The notes beneath the pieces were generated by a model. It did not search any database. It was not told the origin of the DNA and worked only from the letters and a program-made list of their open reading frames with translations. DNA of 64,000 nucleotides from Occultella gossypii. Lineage in GTDB: Bacteria > Actinomycetota > Actinomycetes > Actinomycetales > Beutenbergiaceae. The position numbers and the translations under genes were made by a program. The stretch is taken from NCBI RefSeq assembly GCF_019947135.1, contig NZ_JAGSHT010000021.1, forward strand, positions 1 to 64,000. Direction: 5' to 3'. Positions within the stretch are counted from its first letter, which is position 1. The number at the start of each line of letters is the position of its first letter. Shown piece by piece: positions 7,135 through 15,669 of this stretch.

Positions 7135-8291
7135 GGTAGCCAGGCGACGACCCGGAAGCCTTGGGCGTGCGGTCCGTGGGTGAGCCGGCCGTGCGCGAGG
7201 TCGACCCGCTCGGCCAGGCCGATCAGGCCGGCCGAGGATCCCACGAGCGTCGCGTCGGCGGGGCGGGTCGGGGCGTCGTTGCTGACCTCGATGTTCAGGC
7301 CCTCGCCCGGCTCGCCGTCGACGCGCACCCGCACCGGTGCGCCCGGCGCGTGCTTGCGGGCGTTCGTCAGGGCCTCCTGCACGATCCGGTAGCCGGTCCG
7401 GGCGCTCGCACCGGGCAGGGTCGTCGGGTCCGCGTAGCCGGCGGAGTAGGCGATCTCCATGCCCGAGGCGCGGGCCGTGGCGATCAGTCGCCCGATCTCG
7501 GGCACGTCGGGCTGCGGGCGCGGCCGGTCGGGTCCGTCACCGTCGGGCAGGCGGAGCACACCGATCACCTCACGGAGGTCCTCGAGGGCCTCGTGGGTGC
7601 CGGTGCGCAGCACCCCGGCGGCCCGGGCCACCTGCTCGGGCGGTGCGTCCGGCCGGTACTCCAGCGCACCGGCGTAGGTGGCCAGCAGCGACAGGCGGTG
7701 GGCCAGCACGTCGTGCATCTCCCGGGCGATCCGGGCCCGCTCGGCGAGCCGGGCCTCGTCCGCGTGCCGGTCCCGGTCCGCCTCGGCGCGTGCCGCCCGC
7801 TCGTGCAGCGATCTGATCACCTCGGCGCGGGAGCGGAACAGGGCGCCGACGCCGAGCAGGGCAGCGTGCGCGGCGGCGTCCAGCAGTACGAACCAGAGTG
7901 TGTCGATGCCCGGCATCGGCCGCCACAGGAACTGCACCAGGTGGGCGCCGAACCCGATCACGGCGATCCCGACGGCGTCCGGCAGTGGGGCGTTCCGGGC
8001 CACGTAGTACGTGCCCATCGTGGACCCGGTGGTCGCGACCGGGGACAGCGTCGCCAACAGGGCGAGCGCGGCGGCGCCCGGCACCGGTCGGCACGCCAGC
8101 AGCGGCACGCACAGCACCGACGCGACGGCGACGCCGACGTCCAGGACCACGAACGCCGTCGACGGTGCGTTCGAGATCATGCTCACCAGGGTCAAACCGG
8201 CCAGCGCCGCCAGCCCGAGCATCGTCACGGCCGTGACCTGCGGTGGCGGACGCCGCGGATCGGTGGCGCAGACATCCTGGAGGGTCCTCAT
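7122..8291 (-). CDS. Sensor histidine kinase, HisKA_3 type
   Basis: This 389-residue kinase starts at ATG 8291. The open frame extends further upstream but into the divergent promoter region. About five hydrophobic segments occupy residues 20-150. They are followed by the HisKA_3 dimerisation helix with phosphoacceptor His193 in REMHDVLAHRLS and by a HATPase domain with N-box EALTNARKHAP. The membrane sensor has no extracellular domain of note, like DesK-type kinases that sense membrane or drug stress. A TACGCT box at 8299-8304 lies 7 nt before the start and suggests a leaderless mRNA. The partner regulator follows directly. Confidence 0.93.
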   Translation of the reverse strand: MRTLQDVCATDPRRPPPQVTAVTMLGLAALAGLTLVSMISNAPSTAFVVLDVGVAVASVLCVPLLACRPVPGAAALALLATLSPVATTGSTMGTYYVARNAPLPDAVGIAVIGFGAHLVQFLWRPMPGIDTLWFVLLDAAAHAALLGVGALFRSRAEVIRSLHERAARAEADRDRHADEARLAERARIAREMHDVLAHRLSLLATYAGALEYRPDAPPEQVARAAGVLRTGTHEALEDLREVIGVLRLPDGDGPDRPRPQPDVPEIGRLIATARASGMEIAYSAGYADPTTLPGASARTGYRIVQEALTNARKHAPGAPVRVRVDGEPGEGLNIEVSNDAPTRPADATLVGSSAGLIGLAERVDLAHGRLTHGPHAQGFRVVAWLPWPR

Positions 8292-8469
8292 GGCCTTCAG
8301 CGTAGGAACCGGTGGGCCGCACCGGATACGGCCGAAGGTCGGTACCGGTCCCGCCCGACGGCCGGGCCTGGCTGGCCCCACGGCCGGTACCAGCGGCGCC
8401 GCGATCCGGCGACGGTGGAACCGGTGGCCGCACCGTGCGGCACCGACCTCACCGAAGGAGTGATTCGAG
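8292..8469. promoter_or_regulatory. Divergent promoter region between kinase and DUF6069-like gene
   Basis: This 178-bp region between divergent genes is rich in GGTACCGG/CCGGTACC-type half-sites (around 8339-8347 and 8382-8391) and repeated ACCGGTGG. These are candidate binding sites for the response regulator, though an exact site cannot be fixed by eye. The plus-strand gene has AAGGAG at 8455-8460. Confidence 0.4.
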
Positions 8470-8940
8470 ATGACCACCACGACCCCGACCCCAGCCACCA
8501 CCGCCTCGACCAGGTCAACGATGTCGGCATCGGCCCGCCGCCTGCGCCGGAGCCTCGCGGTTGGCGTGGGCACCGCCGTCGGCGTGGGCATCTGGCTGAT
8601 CGCGGTGCCCGGCGTCGGCGCGGATCTGGCGGTGACCATGGCCGAAGGCACCGCGCGGATCGGGCTCGGCTCCGTCATCGTCGCGTGCGTGGTCGCCGGC
8701 CTGGCCGGGTGGGGCTCCCTTGCCCTGCTCGAGCGGCTGACGACCGGCGCCGCGAAGATCTGGGCCTTCCTCGCCATCGCGGTCACGGTGATCTCCCTGC
8801 TCGGCCCGGTCGGGCAGGCGCAGTCGCTGGAGGCGGCACTCACCCTCGGCGCCATGCACCTGGGTGTCGGCGCCGCGCTGATCGGGCTGCTGCCGATGCG
8901 CGGAGCGGGCCGCACGAACGCCCCGGCAGGTGACCGGTGA
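8470..8940 (+). CDS. DUF6069-like four-helix membrane protein
   Basis: The protein has 156 residues with a Thr-rich, then basic N-terminus (SARRLRRSL) and four hydrophobic segments at about 32-52, 60-88, 98-117 and 125-145. Pattern and size fit the DUF6069 family of small actinobacterial membrane proteins, whose function is unknown. It is transcribed divergently from the two-component system, a layout common when the system controls the membrane gene, for instance in envelope stress. Confidence 0.75.
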   Translation: MTTTTPTPATTASTRSTMSASARRLRRSLAVGVGTAVGVGIWLIAVPGVGADLAVTMAEGTARIGLGSVIVACVVAGLAGWGSLALLERLTTGAAKIWAFLAIAVTVISLLGPVGQAQSLEAALTLGAMHLGVGAALIGLLPMRGAGRTNAPAGDR

Positions 8941-9050
8941 TGACCGCGAGCACGGACGTTGATCTGTGCGGTACCGCGCGTCAGGGCGCGGTTCTGCGGC
9001 CCCCGACAGCCACAAGCCGCGGAAGGACGCCCCGGCCGGACGCTGCCGTG

Positions 9051-9100
9051 TAGACGCACATTGAATGCGCGTGTAGCATCCTGAACATGCGTTCAATCTC
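9051..9100 (+). promoter_or_regulatory. Leaderless tetR promoter with overlapping inverted repeat
   Basis: TAGACG (9051-9056) and TAGCAT (9074-9079) are 17 bp apart. The tetR ATG follows 7 nt after the -10, so the transcript should begin at or next to the start codon. ATTGAATGC (9060-9068) and GCGTTCAAT (9089-9097) form an imperfect inverted repeat around the -10 and start codon, a likely autoregulatory operator. Confidence 0.6.
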
Positions 9101-9776
9101 GACCGGTTCAGACCGGTCCGCAGACGACCTGACCGCCCGCGCTCGCATCCGCGATGCGGCGGTCAGGCGTTTCGCGACCGACGGACTCGCCGCACCACTG
9201 CGGACCATCGCGGCCGACGCCGGGGTCAGCCCGGGCCTGATCCTGCACCACTTCGGCTCCCGGGACGGGCTGCGCGAGGAGTGCGACCAGTACGTGCTGG
9301 ACGAGATGTTCCGCGCCGATGACGAGCTGCTGCGCGACGGCGGCGCGAGCACGGCAGCGGCTTGGCTGTCCGGTCTCGGCCAACACAGTGCGATGGTCGG
9401 TTACATGCTGCGCCTCCTGCAGCACGGCGGACCGGTGCTGACCGCGTTCGTGGACCGCATGGTCGCTGCCACCGAGGACTACCTCGAGGCCGGGGTCGCG
9501 GACGGTTCGATCCGACCGAGCCTGGCGCCGAAGGCCCGGGCGCGGTACATCGTCGAATCCAGTCTCGGCGCCCTGCTGTTACGGATGCCGGCGGCCCGGG
9601 ACCGGCTCGACCTGGACGCGCTCGCGGGCCTCCTGCAGGCCTACACCGAGGAGGTCGCGGTGCCCAGCCTCGAGCTCTACACCGAGGGCCTGCTCGTCGA
9701 CCGCAGCCTGCTCGAGGCGTTCGCCGCCAACCTGCCGGGCGAGCCCCCGGCCACCGAACCAAAAGAAGAAGGGTGA
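9087..9776 (+). CDS. TetR-family regulator of the adjacent ABC exporter
   Basis: The 229-residue protein has an N-terminal TetR helix-turn-helix at about 18-64 (ARIRDAAVRRFATDGLAA, then TIAADAGVSPGLILHHFGS) and an all-helical ligand domain. It lies 5 nt upstream of an ABC ATPase gene and its permease, and all three read the same way. It is probably a repressor of its own operon that is released by a compound the exporter pumps out. The ligand is unknown. Confidence 0.93.
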   Translation: MRSISTGSDRSADDLTARARIRDAAVRRFATDGLAAPLRTIAADAGVSPGLILHHFGSRDGLREECDQYVLDEMFRADDELLRDGGASTAAAWLSGLGQHSAMVGYMLRLLQHGGPVLTAFVDRMVAATEDYLEAGVADGSIRPSLAPKARARYIVESSLGALLLRMPAARDRLDLDALAGLLQAYTEEVAVPSLELYTEGLLVDRSLLEAFAANLPGEPPATEPKEEG

Positions 9777-9781
9777 GACAG

Positions 9782-10687
9782 ATGACCGCGATCCGCACCG
9801 AGAACCTCGTCAAGACGTTCGGCACCACCCGCGCGCTCGACGGGTTCGATCTGACGGTCGAGACCGGGCAGGTGGCCGGCTTCCTCGGCCCGAACGGCGC
9901 CGGGAAGTCGACCACGATCCGTGTCCTGCTCGGCATGCTGCGCGCGGACTCGGGGACCGCGACCGTGTTGGGCATGGACCCCTTCCGCGACGCCGTCGCC
10001 GTGCACCGCCGCCTCGCCTACGTGGCCGGCGACGTGAGCCTGTGGCCGAACCTGACCGGAGGCGAGATCGTCGACCTGCTCACCCGCGTCCACTCCGGGC
10101 AGGCGAGGCGGGATGCCCGCCGGGCCGACCTCCTCGAGCGGTTCGAGCTGGACCCCACGAAGAAGGCGCGCACGTACTCCAAGGGGAACCGGCAGAAGGT
10201 CGCGCTCGTGGCCGCCCTGTGCACGGACGCCGAGCTGTACCTGTTCGACGAGCCCACCTCCGGGCTGGACCCGCTGATGGAGGCCGTGTTCACCGACGAG
10301 GTCCGCGCCCTGCGCGAGGCGGGGCGCACCGTGCTGCTGTCCAGCCACATCCTGGCGGAGGTCGAGAAGCTCTGTGACACCGTCACGATCATCCGGTCCG
10401 GCCGGGCGGTCGAGACCGGCACACTCGCCGACCTGCGTCACCTGACCCGTTCATCGGTGACCGCGTCGACGGTAGCCGATCCGGCCCGCCTCGCTGCCAT
10501 GCCCGGGGTGCACGACCTCGTCGCCGAGGACTCACGGCTGCGGTTCGACGTCGACGACGCCCGGATCGGCGCCGTGCTGGCCGCGTTGACCGAGGCGGGC
10601 GTGTCCCACCTGACCGTGACACCGCCGTCGCTCGAGGAACTGTTCATGCGCCACTACGGCGACGAGACCGTCGAAGCGGGGGTCTGA
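9782..10687 (+). CDS. ABC transporter ATP-binding protein (drug/polyketide exporter type)
   Basis: The start is ATG 9782, preceded by GAAGAAGGG. The product has 301 residues. Walker A is GPNGAGKSTT, the signature region reads YSKGNRQKVAL (a variant of LSGGQ seen in this exporter family), and Walker B is LYLFDEPTSGLDP with the H-loop in LSSHIL. The C-terminal 80 residues form the regulatory extension typical of ATPases paired with COG3559-type permeases. The permease gene starts 3 nt after the stop. The complex should export hydrophobic compounds across the membrane, with TetR control from the upstream gene. Confidence 0.95.
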   Translation: MTAIRTENLVKTFGTTRALDGFDLTVETGQVAGFLGPNGAGKSTTIRVLLGMLRADSGTATVLGMDPFRDAVAVHRRLAYVAGDVSLWPNLTGGEIVDLLTRVHSGQARRDARRADLLERFELDPTKKARTYSKGNRQKVALVAALCTDAELYLFDEPTSGLDPLMEAVFTDEVRALREAGRTVLLSSHILAEVEKLCDTVTIIRSGRAVETGTLADLRHLTRSSVTASTVADPARLAAMPGVHDLVAEDSRLRFDVDDARIGAVLAALTEAGVSHLTVTPPSLEELFMRHYGDETVEAGV

Positions 10688-10690
10688 GCC

Positions 10691-12364
10691 ATGACCGCGA
10701 CCACCGTCACCGACCACCGCCACGCCGCGCCCCGCGGGGGCCGGTTGCGCGACGGCACCTCGGTTCGGGAACCGTGGGCCGGGACCGGGCACCTGCTGCG
10801 GCTGGCGCTGCGGCGCGACCGGATCCGGATCCTCATCTGGTTCGTCGCGATCGTCGGGACCGTCGCGGCCACCGTGCCCGCGCTCGAGGTCGCGTATCCG
10901 GACGCGGCGGCCCGGCAGGCGCGCGCCGCGCTGATGACGAACCCGTCCGCGGTCATGATGACCGGGCCCGCGTTCGGCCTCGACGACTACACGCTCGGCG
11001 CGATGGTCGCCAACGAGCTGAGCCTGAGCCTGTTCGTGACCGTCGCGGTGATGAGTGTCCTGCTCACCGTCCGGCACACCCGGTCCGAGGAGGAGTCGGG
11101 CCGCACCGAGCTTCTGCGTGGGCTGCCCGTGGGTCACTACGCGCCGGCGACGGCGGCGCTCGTCCATGTCGCAGCGGTGAACGCCGCGATCGGGGCCGGG
11201 ACGGCGCTCGCGCTGCTCGGCAGCGGCCTGGCGGCCGCGAGCAGCCTCGCCATGGGACTGGCGACGGCGGTCACCGGACTCGTGTTCGGCGCCGTCGCCT
11301 CGGTCATGACTCAGGTGACCGCGCACGCCCGGGCCGCCACCGGGATGGCGATGGTGGTCCTCGCGGCCGCCTTCCTGGCCCGCGGCGTCGGCGACGTCAT
11401 CGACGCGCAGGGGTCCTGGCTGTCCTGGCTCTCGCCGCTCGCGTGGGCGCAGCAGACGCGACTCTTCGTGGACCTGCGCTGGTGGCCGCTGGGCTTGTCC
11501 CTCGCGCTGACAGTCGTCCTGCTCGCGGTGTCGGTGCGGCTGGCGCGGCACCGCGACCTCGGCGCCGGGTTGCGCCCGGAGCGTGGCGGGCACGCGATCG
11601 CGACTCGAGGGCTCCTGAGCGGACCCGGCCTGGCCGTGCGGCTGCTGCGCGGGACGATCATCGGCTGGGCGATCGGCCTGGTGCTGATGGGGATCACGTT
11701 CGGCAGCCTCGCGAACTCTCTGGAGGACATGCTCGCGGAGGTCCCGGACCTCGGTGCCTGGATCGGGATGGGCAGCGGCGACCTGATCGACGCGTTCGCG
11801 GCCGCGATGCTGTCCTACCTCGTCTTCGGGGTCGGGGCGTTCGCCGTCGGGGCGGTGCTGCGGCTGAAGACGGAGGAGGAGGCCGGGCGCGGCGAGGCCG
11901 TGCTGGCCACCGGCGCCTCCCGGCTCGGCTGGGTCGCGAGCTGGTTCGGTGTCGTCGTGGCGGCGGCCGTCGTGATGCTGGTGCTGTCCGGGCTCGGCCT
12001 GGGCCTGGGTGTGCAGGCCGCGACCGGATCCGCCGATGCGACGGCGCGTCTCGTCGGGGCGGCGCTGGTGTACCTGCCAGCGGTGCTGGTGATGGCCGGC
12101 CTGGCGCTCGCGCTGTTCGGTCTGGTGCCGGCGTTCGCGGGGCTGGCCTGGGTGCTGGTGGCGTGGGTCGTCTTCGTGGGCTGGGTGGGGGCCCTGCTGG
12201 ACCTGCCCGAGGTGCTCGTCGGCCTCTCGCCGGTGGACCGCACACCCACCGTGCCGGTCGAGGCCGCCGACGGCGGCCCGCTCCTCGTACTCACGGCGAT
12301 CGCCGCGGTACTGGCCGTCGCCGGTCTGCTCGGGATCCGCCGTCGGGACATCCGCTCGAACTAG
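10691..12364 (+). CDS. ABC-2-type exporter permease, fused two-half form
   Basis: The 557-residue protein has about twelve hydrophobic segments in two halves with short cytoplasmic motifs EEESGRTELLRGLPVG and EEEAGRGEAVLATGASR at matching positions. This internal duplication is the hallmark of the TnrB3/COG3559 exporter permeases. It is the partner of the preceding ATPase. Its stop overlaps the stop of the converging downstream gene by 4 bp, leaving no room for a terminator. Confidence 0.93.
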   Translation: MTATTVTDHRHAAPRGGRLRDGTSVREPWAGTGHLLRLALRRDRIRILIWFVAIVGTVAATVPALEVAYPDAAARQARAALMTNPSAVMMTGPAFGLDDYTLGAMVANELSLSLFVTVAVMSVLLTVRHTRSEEESGRTELLRGLPVGHYAPATAALVHVAAVNAAIGAGTALALLGSGLAAASSLAMGLATAVTGLVFGAVASVMTQVTAHARAATGMAMVVLAAAFLARGVGDVIDAQGSWLSWLSPLAWAQQTRLFVDLRWWPLGLSLALTVVLLAVSVRLARHRDLGAGLRPERGGHAIATRGLLSGPGLAVRLLRGTIIGWAIGLVLMGITFGSLANSLEDMLAEVPDLGAWIGMGSGDLIDAFAAAMLSYLVFGVGAFAVGAVLRLKTEEEAGRGEAVLATGASRLGWVASWFGVVVAAAVVMLVLSGLGLGLGVQAATGSADATARLVGAALVYLPAVLVMAGLALALFGLVPAFAGLAWVLVAWVVFVGWVGALLDLPEVLVGLSPVDRTPTVPVEAADGGPLLVLTAIAAVLAVAGLLGIRRRDIRSN

Positions 12365-13452
12365 TGCCCGACGGCGGTCGCGGTGCTCGGCGGTCTGGCT
12401 GCGGTTCGGACGTGCCCGGCCAGTGACAGCAGCACGCCGACGCCGGCCCACAGGCCGAGCGCGAGCCAGGCCGCCGTGGCGTCCGCCGCCGGGAAGTACG
12501 ACACATCCCGTAGCAGGGTGCCGCTCGCGCCCGGCGGAAACCACTGGCCGATCGCGCCCCAGTGCCACGGGAGGAACTCCGGCGGGACGGCCACGCCGGA
12601 GATCGGGTTCGCGACGAGCATCATGAGCACGGCTCCGAGGGCGACACCCGCCCGACCGAGGACCGCGACGAGCCCGGTGATCGGGGCCGCGATCGCGCCG
12701 AGCGCGAGGGCGATCACGCCGGCGTTGACCCACCAGTCGCCCTGGAGTGAACCGAACCAGCTCTGCAGGATGCCGGCGAGCAGGAGGCCGCCAGCGCCGG
12801 CGTAGGCGACGACCGCGACGACACGGCGCAGCGCGCCGACGACGCCGAGCGAGATCGCGATGCCCCCGGCCAGGCCGCCGAGCACGAGCGGGAACATTGC
12901 TGCGGCGAGCCCGGAGCCACGCGGGTCCTCGGCAGAGAGGGGGACGACGTCGGTCACGGTGACGGTGGGCAGCGTCGCGTCCGCGGCCGGCGCGCCCGCG
13001 GCCGCGGCCTCCTGGAGCGCGGCGACGGCTCCGGCGGTGAGTTGGTCCTGGATCTGCCCCGCGATCCCGGTGAGCAGTTGGTGGGTGGCTTGGCTGGCGG
13101 CCGAGGACGTGAGGACCTCGGGCTGCTCGCCGAGCACCACGGCGCCGTAGACCTCGCGGGCCTCGATGGCCGCCACGGCGGCGTCCCGGTCGGTCGCGGC
13201 GATCAGCTCGACGGCGCCGGGCTGGGCCTCGTCGGCGGTGGCACGAAGCGCGACGACCGCGGGAGCGGGTCCCACCGCAGCGATCGGGACGTCGCGCGGC
13301 GCAGCGGTCACCGCCGGCCAGGAGAAGGCGAGGACGAGAACGCCGACGACAGCCGCGACGGCGAAGGCAAGGGCGAGGACGCGGCGCAGCGGGGTGGGCG
13401 GGGCGGGCAGCCGGGGTGCGTCGACGTCCGGCGCGGGGGCCAGGGTGGTCAT
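12361..13452 (-). CDS. ABC-2/DUF3533-like membrane protein
   Basis: The 363-residue protein starts at ATG 13452; the open frame upstream crosses the operator and is unlikely to be coding. One N-terminal helix (about 25-50) is followed by an extracytoplasmic domain of about 140 residues, then five to six helices at about 195-350. This is the topology of YhgE/Pip and DUF3533-type ABC-2 relatives. No ATPase gene is beside it. It diverges from a TetR gene, with a strong operator between them, so it is probably a repressible efflux or envelope protein. Confidence 0.85.
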   Translation of the reverse strand: MTTLAPAPDVDAPRLPAPPTPLRRVLALAFAVAAVVGVLVLAFSWPAVTAAPRDVPIAAVGPAPAVVALRATADEAQPGAVELIAATDRDAAVAAIEAREVYGAVVLGEQPEVLTSSAASQATHQLLTGIAGQIQDQLTAGAVAALQEAAAAGAPAADATLPTVTVTDVVPLSAEDPRGSGLAAAMFPLVLGGLAGGIAISLGVVGALRRVVAVVAYAGAGGLLLAGILQSWFGSLQGDWWVNAGVIALALGAIAAPITGLVAVLGRAGVALGAVLMMLVANPISGVAVPPEFLPWHWGAIGQWFPPGASGTLLRDVSYFPAADATAAWLALGLWAGVGVLLSLAGHVRTAARPPSTATAVGH

Positions 13453-13483
13453 GGAGAGCTCCAGGGTAGGTTCCGAATCTGAG

Positions 13484-13513
13484 CCATAAAAAACGGAGGT
13501 TCGTTTTGTATGG
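13484..13513. promoter_or_regulatory. TetR-type operator, 12-bp arms
   Basis: CCATAAAAAACG (13484-13495) and CGTTTTGTATGG (13502-13513) are inverted copies with one mismatch, separated by 6 bp. The site lies in the 147-bp gap between the divergent membrane protein and TetR genes and is AT-rich against a very GC-rich background. It is the obvious binding site of the TetR encoded at 13600. Confidence 0.85.
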
Positions 13514-13599
13514 CCTAGAGTGAACCTCGCATCTAGACTTGTCAACCGGGCGCCGGAGGCGCCCGAGGAGACCACAGCCGCGACCAGGAATGAGGCCCG

Positions 13600-14193
13600 A
13601 TGCCGCGCATCACCGAGGCGCGCCGGGAGGCTCGCCGGGACCAGATCCGTGCTGCGGCACTGCGGTCGTTCGCGGCGAAGGGATACCAGCGCACCTCGAT
13701 CGCGGACGTCGTCACCGAGTCCGGGCTCTCCGCGGGGGCCATCTACGGGCACTACGCCGACAAGGGCGAGTTGTTCGCCGCCGTCGCCCAGCACGTGCTG
13801 TCCCGCCGGGACGACGAGATCGCCGCCGCCTCCCACGAGGGCGTGCCGCCGTCCCCGTACGAGATCCTCGTCCTCCTGACGGGCGGCATGGCCCGCGACC
13901 TCGCCGACGGTCGCGTGCTGGTCCAGCTCTGGTCCGAGTCGACGGTCGATCCGGCGCTCCGCGCGGTGGTACAGAGGGTCGTGGGCTCCGTGCGCGGGGT
14001 GCTCGGGGACGCGCTGCGGAACTGGTTCGCCACCCGTCCCGACCTGGCGCCCGACGGCCCGGACGCCGCCGCACAGCTGCTGCTGCCGGTCGTGATGGGC
14101 CTCGGACAGGCGTTCATCATGCAGCGTGCGCTGCTGGAGGACTTCGACCCGGACGCCTACCTCGCCGCGGCGGAGGCGGTCCTGCCCCGCTGA
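13600..14193 (+). CDS. TetR-family transcriptional regulator
   Basis: The 197-residue protein has an N-terminal helix-turn-helix at about 12-58 (RDQIRAAALRSFAAKGYQRTSI, then VTESGLSAGAIYGHYADKGELF), one of the clearest TetR matches in the window. The rest is a helical ligand domain. It should repress the divergent membrane protein gene and itself through the palindrome at 13484-13513. Confidence 0.95.
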   Translation: MPRITEARREARRDQIRAAALRSFAAKGYQRTSIADVVTESGLSAGAIYGHYADKGELFAAVAQHVLSRRDDEIAAASHEGVPPSPYEILVLLTGGMARDLADGRVLVQLWSESTVDPALRAVVQRVVGSVRGVLGDALRNWFATRPDLAPDGPDAAAQLLLPVVMGLGQAFIMQRALLEDFDPDAYLAAAEAVLPR

Positions 14194-14354
14194 TCCGCGG
14201 CACCGGCCGTTGCTTGCCTGCACGGGTTCGGCCGTCGGGAGATTCGCTCCAGCCGGCGCTCGTGAGTGCTCGCGCCCGGGCGCGCCCGCCCTCTACGGTG
14301 GGATCGGGCGCCGCCGACTCCGGTGCTGCGAGACCGGCACCGAGGCCGGTCCCG

Positions 14355-15029
14355 ATGTTCGAGAGCGAGGGCGCGCCGGCCATGAGGCAGGAGGAGCAGG
14401 CCTTCCGACCGCGGCTGCGCGGGGCGGCGGTGACGGCGTTCGTCTGCGCCGTGGTCCTGACCCTCGCCTGCGTGGTGGAGGCCGGCCTCTCGAACTGGCT
14501 GACCGGGCAACCGATCCCGCGGCCCCGCTCGGACGACGCGCTGGAGTTCCTGCGTGCCCACGACGAGCTCCTGCTGGCCATCGGCGGCCTGTACCTGATC
14601 GCGGCCGGCGCCCTGCTGGTGTTCGGTCTCGTGGTGCCGCGCGCGGTGCCCTCCGAGAGGCGGCTCGGACTGGCCCACGTCGCCGCCGTGGCGGCCCTGA
14701 CGATCGCGGCCGGCGCGGGCCTCGCCCTGGCGTTCTCCGGCGCGATGGGCAGCGAGCGTGCGGTGCACCTGCTGCACTCGACGCTCACCGTGGTCGGGGG
14801 CCCGGTTCACGTGGCGACGCTCGGCCTCTTCGTGCTGGCGCTGTCCCGGTCCCAGGCCTACGCCCCGCCCGAGCGGGTCTTCGGTGTGGTCGCGGCGGTG
14901 GTAGCGGTGATGGGGCTGCTCTCGCTCCCGATCGTGCCGTGGGGTCCGGTGGCCACCGCAGGGCGCATCCTGTGCCTGGTGTGGCTGTTGGTCACCACGA
15001 ACCGGCTGGCCTTGCGAAGCCCCTATTGA
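14355..15029 (+). CDS. Six-helix integral membrane protein, unknown
   Basis: The product has about 224 residues. The start is ATG 14355 with GAGG 9 nt upstream; ATG 14382 (MRQEEQAFRP) is the alternative. Six hydrophobic segments are spread evenly over the protein, with an acidic loop containing RSDDALEFLRAHDE after the first. It loosely resembles DUF4386-type proteins, but this is not secure. It stands alone between a TetR gene and a converging GNAT gene. Confidence 0.75.
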   Translation: MFESEGAPAMRQEEQAFRPRLRGAAVTAFVCAVVLTLACVVEAGLSNWLTGQPIPRPRSDDALEFLRAHDELLLAIGGLYLIAAGALLVFGLVVPRAVPSERRLGLAHVAAVAALTIAAGAGLALAFSGAMGSERAVHLLHSTLTVVGGPVHVATLGLFVLALSRSQAYAPPERVFGVVAAVVAVMGLLSLPIVPWGPVATAGRILCLVWLLVTTNRLALRSPY

Positions 15030-15065
15030 GCGGGACGGTCGAGCTCACTGGCTTCGGCTCGCGAA

Positions 15066-15527
15066 CTACAGCGCCTTCGCGAAGCAGCGCGAGTCCTCGG
15101 AGTCCTCGTACGGCTCGTAGTTGTCGATGATCCGGTAGCCCTCGGAGGAGTAGAGCCCGATAGCCTCCTCGAGCAGGACGCCGGTCTCCAGGACCAGCTG
15201 GGTGACCTTGCGCTGGACGGCGATCGCCTCGAGCTCACGCAGGATCACCTTGGCCAGGCCCTTGCGGCGTTGCTCGGGTACCACGTACATCCGGTTCAGT
15301 TCCGCGGTGCCCGCCTGGAACGCGGGCGCCGGATCGCGCAGGACGCCGCAGCCCACGGCCACGCCGGCGTCGTCCCGGACCAGCAGGCCGACGGACACCG
15401 TTCCCGGTTCGAGGGGCTGCGCGGCCATCTCGTCGCCGTACCGCTCGATCACCTCGGCCTCCTGCGCGGCCACGAGCCGCTGCAGGTCGGGATCGGTCCA
15501 TTCGACGCGTACCAACGTGGTGGTCAT
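15066..15527 (-). CDS. GNAT-family N-acetyltransferase
   Basis: The 153-residue protein carries the GNAT core: a beta strand with GVAVGCGVLRD, the acceptor-side strand ELNRMYVVPEQRRKGLAKVIL (the RxxGxA-like acetyl-CoA loop) and a C-terminal LYSSEGYRIIDNYEPY. The start has GGAGG 6 nt upstream. The substrate is unknown; relatives acetylate amines or protein N-termini in the cytoplasm. Confidence 0.92.
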   Translation of the reverse strand: MTTTLVRVEWTDPDLQRLVAAQEAEVIERYGDEMAAQPLEPGTVSVGLLVRDDAGVAVGCGVLRDPAPAFQAGTAELNRMYVVPEQRRKGLAKVILRELEAIAVQRKVTQLVLETGVLLEEAIGLYSSEGYRIIDNYEPYEDSEDSRCFAKAL

Positions 15528-15669
15528 GTCCTACCTCCGCGGGGAATCGGGGTCACCGAGCGACCGGATGCCTTGAACGTTACCCCGAGCCCGTGCCCGA
15601 GGGCACGGATCCTCCTGTCGTCGACCACCTAGCGGAAGGCTGCAGCCGAACTCGGTCCCGGGCCTGGAG

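Noticed and set aside
6352-7392. 346-residue plus-strand open frame
   Set aside because: It is antisense to the response regulator with its complete receiver and LuxR domains.
7161-8933. 590-residue plus-strand open frame
   Set aside because: It is antisense to the histidine kinase, whose H-box and N-box are intact, and it contains no domain.
10532-12733. 733-residue minus-strand open frame
   Set aside because: It lies antisense to the ABC permease, whose membrane segments and paired motifs are clear. The frame is only Arg/His/Gln-rich low-complexity sequence.
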